Program-made: the position numbers and the translations under genes
Notes under the pieces: model-generated
The model's input: the letters and a program-made list of their open reading frames with translations, nothing else
What the model was told of the DNA's origin: nothing
Databases searched by the model: none
Part shown: positions 43,074 through 51,400 of the stretch, one piece after another
How positions within the stretch are numbered: position 1 is the stretch's first letter
How the letters are laid out: each line of letters begins with the position of its first letter
NCBI GenBank assembly: GCA_002841405.1
Contig: PGZR01000003.1
Coordinates: 1 to 64,000, forward strand
From: Firmicutes bacterium HGW-Firmicutes-4
GTDB lineage: Bacteria > Bacillota > Clostridia > Eubacteriales > Eubacteriaceae
Reading direction: 5' to 3'
DNA: 64,000 nucleotides

Positions 43074-43151
43074 AAAATTATCATGTTCGCGTCAGCTGAC
43101 CGTCCGCCCTGATGGCGGACCGGATTGGCTCCTGGGCAGAAAGAGGAAATC

Positions 43152-45704
43152 ATGGCAAACTATCAGATTATTGGACCCGCTACCAACCACAACTGCATCA
43201 CCGGCGAACACGATCACTTTTATCCCTATCTCCGGGAAGCGATCGGCCGGGCGCTTAAAATCGACCTAAATGTGTCTTTTCTGATGGTCTCCGGCGTCCG
43301 CCTCCTGCTAAAAGATCTGGCCGCGGCGGCAACGGCAGGGGTGCCGATTACCATTCTCTGCGCCAATTACCTTAACATCACCCAGCCCGAAGCCCTCTAT
43401 CTGCTCAAAGATGCCCTGGGCGACCGGTGTGATCTGCGCTTTTACAATGTTCCTAATCAGTCCTTTCACGCCAAGGCCTATTTTTTTTCCTACCCCGAGG
43501 GGGAGGAGGTCTTTGTCGGCTCTTCCAACCTGTCCCGTTCGGCCCTGACTTGCGGCATTGAGTGGAATTACCGGATTGACAGCCGGTCCCATCCCGGCGA
43601 CTGCGCCTTTTTCCGCCAGACCTTTGAGAACCTGCTAAAACATCACAGCATTCCCATCGATGACCGGGAGCTCAAACGTTATGCCAAACAATGGGTGCTG
43701 CCTAAAATCTATCAGCAGCTTGACCAGCTCGAAGCCGACCAGCCGCAAGAAACCATGGAAGAGCCATGGCCGGATAATCGGGTGGCCCAGCCCCAGGCCG
43801 GTTATGAGGTGGATGTCGCTGATTCCGTACCGGCGCCGATGATTGCCTTTCCCCAGCCCACCGGGGCTCAGGTGGAAGCCCTCTATGCGCTAAAACAGTT
43901 TCGCCGCGAACAGCTTGACCGGGGCCTGATTGTGGCCGCCACCGGCATCGGCAAAACCTTTCTGGCCGCCTTTGATAGTCGTGATTATAAACGGATTCTC
44001 TTTGTCGCCCATCGCGATGAAATTCTCAGCCAGGCCGCCCATACCTTTGCCTGCGTCCGGCCCGACCTTAGCGCCGGCCACTTTGACGGCAGCTGCAAGG
44101 ATACCGCCGGGGCGATTATTTTTGCTTCGGTCCAGACCCTGGGCAACCGCGACTATCTGTGCGACCGCTATTTTGCCCCCGATGCCTTTGAATACATCAT
44201 CATTGACGAATTCCATCACGCCGTATCCAGCTGTTATCAGAACATCATCGATTATTTTAAACCCGGTTTTCTTTTGGGCCTCACCGCCACCCCGGAGCGG
44301 CTGGACAATCAGGACGTTTTTGCACTCTGTGACTACAATGTGGTTTACGAGGTCCGCCTCAAAGAAGCCATCAACCGCGGCTGGCTGACCCCCTTTCGCT
44401 ATTACGGCATCTACGATGATCTGGACTACGACCAGATCGATTTTAAAAATGGCCGCTACGATGATAAGCAGCTGGCGTTTCTGGCCAGCGTCAACCACCG
44501 CGGCAATCTGATTTTTCAGCATTATGCCAAATATGGCAGCCGCCGGGCCCTGGGCTTCTGCATCAACCGCCGCCACGCCCTTTATATGACCCGCTATTTT
44601 AGGAATCAGGGGGTCGCCTGCGCCGCGGTGATTAGCGGCAGCCCGCCGGATGATGGCAAAGCGCTGACCCTGGACCGGGAAACCGCCATCAAAAAACTCA
44701 AGGACGGGGAGCTACAGGTGCTTTTTTCGGTGGATATGTTTAACGAGGGGCTGGATATCCCCGAACTGGACATGGTCCTGTTTCTGCGGCCGACCCAGTC
44801 ACCGACGGTCTTTCTGCAGCAGCTGGGCCGGGGTCTGCGCAAGACCCGGGGCAAAACCCATGTCAAGGTGCTGGATTTTATCGGCAATTATAAAAAAGCC
44901 AATCTGGTGCCCTTTTTTCTGACCAGCACGGCCCCACCGGAAAGCGGCGGCCGCCGGGGCTACCAGCTGCCCACTGAAGCCGATTTTCCCGAGGACTGTC
45001 TGGTTGACTTTGATTTCCGGTTGATTGATCTGTTTAAGAAAATGGCTCAGGATCAGAAGAAACTAAAAGACCGGCTGGTGGATGAGTTTGACCGGATCAG
45101 TGCCGAACTGGGTCGCCGGCCGCTGCGGCTGGATCTCTACGTCCATCTCGATGAAGCCATCTATCAGAGCATCCGCAGCAAAAAAGACCTCAATCCCTTC
45201 CGGGATTATCTGACCTTTCTTGATGCGATCGGCCAGACCACGGCCGCCGAAAAAGAACTGCTGGGCAGCCCGGGTCATGCCTTTTTAAGAAACATCGAAA
45301 ACACCGCCATGTCAAAAACCTATAAAATGCCGGTGCTGCTGGCCTTTTATAACAATGGTGCGATGAAGCTGGCCATTGATGACGACGATCTTTACCAGAG
45401 TTTCAAGGCTTTCTATGAAAAGGGCTCCAACCGGGTCGATCTGCTGCGCGACAAGACCACCGCCAATGCCATGAACTGGGGCAAAAAAGAATATGTCAGC
45501 CTGGCCAGGCGTAATCCGGTTCATTTTCTGGCCCAATCCGCCGGGGAATTCTTTTTTCTAAACGGTGAGACTTTCTGTCTGGCGCCCGAACTGGACGCCT
45601 TTGTGACCAACCCGGTTTTTGTCGGACACTTTAAAGATATTATCGACTACCGCACCAAACGCTTTTATAAAGAACGGCTGGAAAAAATGGAAACCCAGGC
45701 GTAA
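43152..45704 (+). CDS. PLD-nuclease/SF2 helicase fusion
   Basis: An 850-residue protein. Residues 1-200 form a phospholipase D-type nuclease half with His106 and Lys108 in SFHAKAYFF and the GSSNLS motif. The SF2 helicase follows: Walker A ATGIGKTF near residue 260, DEFH box near 350, LLGLTATPERLD, and the motif VI-like LQQLGRGLRK. The C-terminal 230 residues are helical and not recognised; they differ from the end of the paralogue at 51401. Such proteins lie in defence islands and probably recognise and cut foreign DNA while translocating, an inference from domains. The start follows AGAGGAAATC. Confidence 0.85.
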   Translation: MANYQIIGPATNHNCITGEHDHFYPYLREAIGRALKIDLNVSFLMVSGVRLLLKDLAAAATAGVPITILCANYLNITQPEALYLLKDALGDRCDLRFYNVPNQSFHAKAYFFSYPEGEEVFVGSSNLSRSALTCGIEWNYRIDSRSHPGDCAFFRQTFENLLKHHSIPIDDRELKRYAKQWVLPKIYQQLDQLEADQPQETMEEPWPDNRVAQPQAGYEVDVADSVPAPMIAFPQPTGAQVEALYALKQFRREQLDRGLIVAATGIGKTFLAAFDSRDYKRILFVAHRDEILSQAAHTFACVRPDLSAGHFDGSCKDTAGAIIFASVQTLGNRDYLCDRYFAPDAFEYIIIDEFHHAVSSCYQNIIDYFKPGFLLGLTATPERLDNQDVFALCDYNVVYEVRLKEAINRGWLTPFRYYGIYDDLDYDQIDFKNGRYDDKQLAFLASVNHRGNLIFQHYAKYGSRRALGFCINRRHALYMTRYFRNQGVACAAVISGSPPDDGKALTLDRETAIKKLKDGELQVLFSVDMFNEGLDIPELDMVLFLRPTQSPTVFLQQLGRGLRKTRGKTHVKVLDFIGNYKKANLVPFFLTSTAPPESGGRRGYQLPTEADFPEDCLVDFDFRLIDLFKKMAQDQKKLKDRLVDEFDRISAELGRRPLRLDLYVHLDEAIYQSIRSKKDLNPFRDYLTFLDAIGQTTAAEKELLGSPGHAFLRNIENTAMSKTYKMPVLLAFYNNGAMKLAIDDDDLYQSFKAFYEKGSNRVDLLRDKTTANAMNWGKKEYVSLARRNPVHFLAQSAGEFFFLNGETFCLAPELDAFVTNPVFVGHFKDIIDYRTKRFYKERLEKMETQA

Positions 45705-45736
45705 AGATCAAAATTTCCACCAAACAGGAGAACCGC

Positions 45737-46351
45737 ATGACTAAGTTATCCCATAGAACCGCAAATAAAACGTTGCAATATTATAATGAAACCGCCCAAA
45801 CCTTTGTCCAGGGTACCATCGACGCTGACCTCAGCAAACTGCATCGACGCTTTTTAAAACTGTTGCCGATTCAGGCCCACATCCTCGATCTGGGCTGCGG
45901 CTCCGGCCGCGACAGCAAAGCTTTTCTTGATGCCGGTTATCAGGTCACTGCCATTGACGGCTCGGAAGGCTGCTGCCGCCTGGCCGCCGATTATATCGGC
46001 CAGCCCGTGCTCTGCCAGACCTTTGCCGAACTCAATTTTGATGCGGCCTTTGACGGCGTCTGGGCCTGCGCTTCATTGCTCCATGTGCCCTATGCCGAAC
46101 TGACCGATATTTTCCGGAAAGTCGCCCGGGCCCTGCGTCCCGGCGGCACTTTATACGCTTCCTTTAAATATGGGGATTTTGAAGGGGAGCGCAACGGCCG
46201 GTATTTTACGGATCTGGATGAGGGGCGGCTGGCGGCGCTGGTGGCGCCGGTGGCGGGGTTGACGGTGGTTGAGACATTTGTGACCGGAGATGTGAGAGCT
46301 GGACGGGGTGGGGAGACGTGGTTGAATGTGATTGGGGTAGTGAATAATTAG
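45737..46351 (+). CDS. SAM-dependent methyltransferase, copy 1
   Basis: A 204-residue class I methyltransferase. The SAM-binding motif is ILDLGCGSGRDSKAF near residue 52, and DGVWACASLLHVPY near 108 is the motif IV region. The small size and FRKVARALRPGGTLY motif are those of small-molecule or TehB-like methyltransferases, not of sequence-specific DNA enzymes. It is very similar along its whole length to the protein at 60610. The start follows AGGAGAACCGC. The AT-rich cassette begins just after its end, and the corresponding place after copy 2 carries an HNH nuclease. Confidence 0.88.
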   Translation: MTKLSHRTANKTLQYYNETAQTFVQGTIDADLSKLHRRFLKLLPIQAHILDLGCGSGRDSKAFLDAGYQVTAIDGSEGCCRLAADYIGQPVLCQTFAELNFDAAFDGVWACASLLHVPYAELTDIFRKVARALRPGGTLYASFKYGDFEGERNGRYFTDLDEGRLAALVAPVAGLTVVETFVTGDVRAGRGGETWLNVIGVVNN

Positions 46352-46502
46352 CATTGTAAGGTTAAGTATTATCGATTAAGGTAAACTCAAAAAATATTTC
46401 GCAAGATTCGAATTAAAGTGATAAGTTTGAATGAAGTTTATTTAAATTAAAATTCTAAATGGCGTATTTCTATTGAAAAATGAATTTTGAAAGGGGTTTC
46501 GA

Positions 46503-47958
46503 ATGAAGATTTATTTTAGTGATTTCTTTGAAGTTGAACCAGAAAAATTAAAAAATTATGAGGCATTCAATATTTCTTTACTTAATGATTTACCATTATT
46601 CATTGACCCATTTCTTATTTTTTGCAGTGAAAAACCTGAGTATCAACAATTGCATAATTCAATTATTGATTATTTGTTTTTTTTTAAGAGATGAAGCTCT
46701 AAAGTCCCAAGAGTTAACACAGGGAATGATGGATTTATGGTATAAATTTCCTGAAGTAAAACAAACGTATTTAGGTTTTTGCAAAAATGGAAATTCGGGT
46801 CGAGGACTTGGCGAAGATTTTGCAATAGCACTTCATTCAGGTTTAAATAACATTTTTAAAAATTTTGGACATGAAGACATAACAAAAAGCACCCACGTTG
46901 AAAAATTGTGTTTGATTAAACCAAAAGTTGGTCGCGATAGTATAAGTGATTTTGTTACGAATCTTATAAAAGGCTATTTATTAACTTATACTGAGGAATT
47001 TACGAAAAAAAATATACAAGATAAGTATTGTATGGAATTTAATGTTGCAAAGGCTTATTTTAATTATGAAAAGAAAGTTTGGCAACCAAAAAAGTATTAT
47101 CTGCCGATGCATAACAATCACTTTGTGCTGTTAACACCTTGCGATTTACTGGTTAGGGTAGATACTTGGATTAACAAGAACGACATGTACAAAAATATAC
47201 AAAATATCGCAGTTAGTATTGAAGATGAAGCTTTGAGATTTGCAGTAAATGATTATTTTATAAAGTTATTATCAGAAAAGCCTAATAAACAAGAGAAGTT
47301 AATAGCCGCACAAAAAACAGTTGAAAAATATCCGTCATTAATTGACTATTATATTAGAGACAAAGAAGATCGAGAAGCTTTAGCCTTAGAAAATTCTTTA
47401 GAAGAAGTAAGTGAAGTTAATAAAGTATTTATTGAACAGGTTGTTGAACTTGCAAATTTCCTAAAAGATAAAACCGGTTTTTATGATGTAAAACCAAACT
47501 CTTTTGATGAAGCGATGGAACGAGTAAATTTTCTGAAGCATGTTATTGAGGATTGTGATGGTTATAGATGGTTTTATGACGGTGATAAGCCAATCAGAAG
47601 AGAAGCTGACTTGCATATTATGTATAAATTAGTTTGTTATGATACCATTGCAGATTTCAATAGCGAAGTGAATAATGGCAGAGGTCCTGTTGATTTTAAA
47701 GCTTCTATTAACAGAAAAGATACGACATTGATCGAATTCAAATTATCCAGAACATTAAAAAAGAACTTAGAAAAACAAGTTAATGTTTACAAGGACGCAA
47801 ATAATACTGATAAAGCAATAAAAGTAATTTTATACTTTACTGATGAAGAGTATAAGAAAACAATAAATATTCTAAATGATCTTGAACTGTCTGGTAAACC
47901 GGGAATTGTTTTAATAGATGCTCGGGCTGATAAAATACAAGCATCAAAAGCAAAATAA
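46503..47958 (+). pseudogene. PD-(D/E)xK nuclease-like protein, frameshifted at a T9 run
   Basis: The frame from 46503 (MKIYFSDFFEVEPEKLKNYE) stops at 46694. The next frame continues as DEALKSQELTQGMMDLWYKF to 47958. The switch lies at nine T (46677-46685); with eight T the protein would be one continuous chain of about 484 residues. Near its end (nucleotides 47690-47745) the pattern VDFKASIN, then TLIEFKLS fits the PD-(D/E)xK core. This is the first gene of an AT-rich cassette with the caspase-like gene and a second nuclease-like gene. The run may be a sequencing error or a switch; as written, the gene is broken. Confidence 0.7.
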
Positions 47959-48025
47959 GTTTTATATAAATGACTAAGATGGATCTATGTATTCGTTAAA
48001 TTATGAAGAGAAGGGACAAGACAAC

Positions 48026-49486
48026 ATGAGGAAAATAGCTCTGGTTATAGGCAATAATGAATACGAAAGTATGATTCCACTTAAGTGTGCGACAAAAGAT
48101 GCCACAGATATTAGTAAAAAATTAGAAACTTTAGGATTTGATTGTGTTTGCGAATTAAACATTGATTACAGGAAAATGTGCACAACAATTCACGAATTTG
48201 AAGAAAAAATCAATGAATATGAAATTGGATTAATATATTTTGCAGGACATGGATTTGAAATTGAAAAAACAAATTATTTAGCTATGTTGGATACGGGCAT
48301 TTTTGATGGAATACCAGTAAAACACTTGGCATTTAAATTGGATGATTTTATTGAAATTTATGATAAAAGTAGTTTGAGTATCAAAATAATAATATTAGAT
48401 GCTTGTAGAGAGAATTTCACAACAGGTACCAGAGGTAATAGTCTAAATGGTTTTGCTCCAATGTTTGCTCCAAAAGGCACAATTATTGCTTATTCGACAT
48501 CCCCTGGTCAAAAAGCTAAGGAGGACGAATTATTAGGAAATGGTATTTATACAAATGCTTTATTAAAATGTTTGAGTTTGCCAAGAATACCAATTGAAGG
48601 CATGTTCAAAAAAGTAAGAGAAATTGTAAGTACTGAAACTCAAAATAGCCAGATTCCTTGGGAACATACATCTCTATTAGGCAATTTTTACTTTAATCCA
48701 GATATTGCAAATGGTTCTTCAATGGCGATATATTCGAAAACAGCATTGGAAGATGCAACGTATATGTTCACTAAAGATAGCGTCTTAAAAGACATTATAA
48801 ACGAGTTGAAAAGTCATAATTGGTATGTGCAAAATCCTGCAATTACAAGATTGGACGCAATTGATTGGAGTTTAGCTAGTGTGAATGAGATTTTTATTTT
48901 AGGAAGAAATATTTATCAAACGGCCTGTGGTGGTTCTAGCAATGCAGAAAATTACCTAGATAGCTTAACATACAATTTAAATAACCTACCATATGATGTC
49001 AGTAAACATTTGTTAAATGGGATGACTTATGAAATCTACTTTGATCGTAATGGAAAGTTAAGAAATTCATTTAAAACTACGCAGTTTGAAAATGTTATCG
49101 GTGCTTTTGAACTTAGAAAAAGTGAGGAATTGAAATTCATTCAAAGTGAACTTACAAAAAATGATGAATATGTACTCTATATCCCAGGGAGCGAACAAAA
49201 ATTAATTTTTAGTGTTACGTTGAAGTTAAATGACGAGAACCAACCAACATTCGAGGTTGTTGATGTAGCTTGTAATGGGCAATCTGTACTCTACAATTTA
49301 GAGGGTACTGAAAAATATATAAGCGAAGATTTCTGGCATTATTCTGTAGAATCAAAAAGTAAATTTGAAGAAGACGTAAGAAAAAAAATAGTAGCCCCGA
49401 AAGAAAGGATTGAGTTTATATATAGTCATGATTGTGAAAATTTTATAACACCCGATAGCTTTAGTCTTAGATGGTATGGAAAATAG
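48026..49486 (+). CDS. Caspase-like protease (peptidase C14)
   Basis: A 486-residue protein whose first 230 residues form a caspase/metacaspase fold. His75 lies in IYFAGHGFE and Cys127 in IILDACREN, the catalytic pair. The opening KIALVIGNNEYE is the family's first strand. The C-terminal 250 residues are not recognised. They include a region with the pattern of a substrate- or partner-binding domain and no membrane segment. Prokaryotic caspases act as effectors that cleave proteins on infection sensing. The start at 48026 has AAGGGACAAGACAAC upstream. It lies 67 bases after the nuclease-like gene and 61 before the next, all on the same strand and very AT-rich. Confidence 0.88.
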   Translation: MRKIALVIGNNEYESMIPLKCATKDATDISKKLETLGFDCVCELNIDYRKMCTTIHEFEEKINEYEIGLIYFAGHGFEIEKTNYLAMLDTGIFDGIPVKHLAFKLDDFIEIYDKSSLSIKIIILDACRENFTTGTRGNSLNGFAPMFAPKGTIIAYSTSPGQKAKEDELLGNGIYTNALLKCLSLPRIPIEGMFKKVREIVSTETQNSQIPWEHTSLLGNFYFNPDIANGSSMAIYSKTALEDATYMFTKDSVLKDIINELKSHNWYVQNPAITRLDAIDWSLASVNEIFILGRNIYQTACGGSSNAENYLDSLTYNLNNLPYDVSKHLLNGMTYEIYFDRNGKLRNSFKTTQFENVIGAFELRKSEELKFIQSELTKNDEYVLYIPGSEQKLIFSVTLKLNDENQPTFEVVDVACNGQSVLYNLEGTEKYISEDFWHYSVESKSKFEEDVRKKIVAPKERIEFIYSHDCENFITPDSFSLRWYGK

Positions 49487-49547
49487 TTTAGACTGCTTTG
49501 AAGAGATTTTTTAGTGAATAAACTAATTGTGTTTATTGGAGAATAAT

Positions 49548-50795
49548 GTGATAAAATTACAACTATTTGATTATAATAAATCAAAAGAAACAGATTTGTT
49601 AGTTACATCATTTGTAAATAACAATATAAAAATTATGTTGGAAGTATTAATAGCATTACTTGATGAGACTGAAGAAACAGAAACTTTTATGGAATTTTTC
49701 TTGCCAAGTGCATATGTAAGACGCGAAAGTAAAGAAGCTCGGTTGCTTTTTGATGAACTATTGGAATTAATCAACTCAAGCATTATGAGACCTTTTATAA
49801 AGCCAAAATATGAATATCTCCTTTACTCAGTTTTAGAATGGTGGGAAGATCTTTGTGATAATGAAAAAGATTTATTGCAATACGAATTGGACATATTATC
49901 ATTGGATAAAATAAAAAGCGAACAAGAATATTTAGATGAGACAGGAGATAACATTATCTTAGAAGCAGTGACTAATTTTGAATATTATTATACATTTTGT
50001 TTTTATGATCATTATTTTTTCCATGAAGCAGTCGAATCTTTAGTTACAACATATTTAGATGATAGACCATTTTTTGAATTGTTTTTTTCAGATGTAGATT
50101 TAGATGACTATTTGATTATAATGCCAAATGATCTTAGAGAGCTTTATATTGAAGAAAAAGATAAGATTACAAAAGAATCAAAAAGCATTGTGATGCATAA
50201 ACAAATTTCAGAAAATCAAATAATAAATGAAATTTCGTTTTGTCTTGCTTCACTAGAACAGAGGATTGTTGAAATTGAAAATAGAGATGAGAATGAAATT
50301 AGTAATGATATTTACAATGGATTATTAAGGCTTTTTACTGTAGCTTTTGAATTGCAGTGTTCGAGAGAAATGCCGATTGGACGAGCCATAAAAAAATTAG
50401 GTGAAACCGACATATATATTTATCAGAATACATCAAATAAAAGAAAAGACTGGTGTATTATCGAAAATAAAATTTTGGAGAAATTTGAAGATCAATATCA
50501 GCAATTGATAGGATACCTAAATAATAACTTCGAATTTGGTGTGACAATCTCGATTAATAAAAATAAAAGTATCGAAGAGGCAGTAAACTTTATCGAGAAA
50601 AAGTTAGTTAGCTTAAAAAAATCACAAGAAGAGTTTCAAATTGTAGAGATTAAAAAACACTCTATACCACCTTATATCATTAAATCTAGGCATAACCTAC
50701 CTGGAAGTTTTAAACGAACTATGATGATATATCATTTTGTTTTAAATTTGCACGATCCTGAAAGGAAAAAAATTGCACAAAAAGCACGAAAATGA
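49548..50795 (+). CDS. Second PD-(D/E)xK nuclease-like protein
   Basis: A 415-residue acidic protein I do not recognise as a whole. The first 200 residues are helical and rich in Asp, Glu, Leu and Phe. Around residues 278-308 the sequence GRAIKKLGETDIYIY, then WCIIENKIL has Asp288 and Glu306-x-Lys308, the usual arrangement of a PD-(D/E)xK nuclease core. The start is GTG at 49548, six bases after GGAG; a TTG start further up is possible. It is the third gene of the AT-rich cassette. Base composition changes sharply after its end, at the Nudix gene. Confidence 0.7.
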   Translation: MIKLQLFDYNKSKETDLLVTSFVNNNIKIMLEVLIALLDETEETETFMEFFLPSAYVRRESKEARLLFDELLELINSSIMRPFIKPKYEYLLYSVLEWWEDLCDNEKDLLQYELDILSLDKIKSEQEYLDETGDNIILEAVTNFEYYYTFCFYDHYFFHEAVESLVTTYLDDRPFFELFFSDVDLDDYLIIMPNDLRELYIEEKDKITKESKSIVMHKQISENQIINEISFCLASLEQRIVEIENRDENEISNDIYNGLLRLFTVAFELQCSREMPIGRAIKKLGETDIYIYQNTSNKRKDWCIIENKILEKFEDQYQQLIGYLNNNFEFGVTISINKNKSIEEAVNFIEKKLVSLKKSQEEFQIVEIKKHSIPPYIIKSRHNLPGSFKRTMMIYHFVLNLHDPERKKIAQKARK

Positions 50796-50916
50796 CTAGA
50801 ATCGTGCCTATCATAATCAATAAACTCATAAAAACAACATCTTTGTGAACTGTCAAATGAGCTACAGGCTTGTCGATTGCAGGTCCTTTTTCACTCGGGT
50901 TGTGCGTGAGAATTGG

Positions 50917-50946
50917 TTGAATGTGAACAGGGAGAACGTATATAAT
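50917..50946 (+). promoter_or_regulatory. Probable promoter of the Nudix gene
   Basis: TTGAAT (50917-50922), 18 bp, TATAAT (50941-50946). It lies 34 bases before the start. Confidence 0.6.
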
Positions 50947-50979
50947 AATATGAAACAAGTTTACACAAAGGAGCATCCC

Positions 50980-51378
50980 ATGAAATATTACAAAGTAGCC
51001 GCTGCAATTATTAAGCATAACGATGAAATTCTCTGCATGCAGCGACCAGAAACAGAGTGTTTAGACCTCTCACTTAAATATGAGTTTCCCGGCGGGAAAA
51101 TCGAACCAGGCGAGACCGCCGAAGTTGCCCTAGAGCGTGAATTAAAAGAAGAAATGGCATTAACGGTGCGGGTGCTGCCAGAGAACTTTTTTATGACAGT
51201 GGAACATCAGTATCCGGAATTCTTTATTGAAATGCATAGCTATATCGTCCCGGTCGAAAGCAAAGCCTTTGAGCGCTTAGAACACCACCATCATTGTTGG
51301 CTACCAGTAGCCCGCCTGAACGAACTGGATTGGGCCCCGGCGGATATCCCGATTATGGAGAAATTAATGCGACAATAG
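50980..51378 (+). CDS. Nudix hydrolase (MutT-like)
   Basis: A 132-residue hydrolase. The Nudix box GGKIEPGETAEVALERELKE, then EM, lies near residues 37-58 and has all catalytic glutamates. The start KYYKVAAAIIKHNDEIL and size are those of MutT/8-oxo-dGTP diphosphatase or CTP pyrophosphohydrolase. It would remove damaged or modified nucleotides. The start at 50980 follows AAAGGAGCATCCC. The helicase gene follows after 22 bases and may be co-transcribed. Confidence 0.9.
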   Translation: MKYYKVAAAIIKHNDEILCMQRPETECLDLSLKYEFPGGKIEPGETAEVALERELKEEMALTVRVLPENFFMTVEHQYPEFFIEMHSYIVPVESKAFERLEHHHHCWLPVARLNELDWAPADIPIMEKLMRQ

Positions 51379-51400
51379 TAAGACCTAAAGAGGAGTCAAA

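Larger units (their letters stand above)
42729..43112 (+). pseudogene. Truncated WYL-type regulator
   Basis: The first 66 residues (MADTKLKMLRVLDILTETD to GYDIRPCPDNK) closely match the HTH of the complete WYL protein at 31437. The frame then enters unrelated sequence containing a perfect terminator hairpin, and the WYL sensing domain is absent. If translated, it would give a DNA-binding domain without its ligand domain, which could still occupy an operator. It sits between the phage-like module and the defence-type island, a usual place for WYL regulators of defence genes. Confidence 0.8.

Noticed and set aside
50719-51018. Minus-strand 99-codon frame with a hydrophobic segment between the cassette and the Nudix gene
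   Set aside because: It overlaps both neighbours and the Nudix promoter, has no ribosome site, and its ends are translations of neighbouring genes in antisense.
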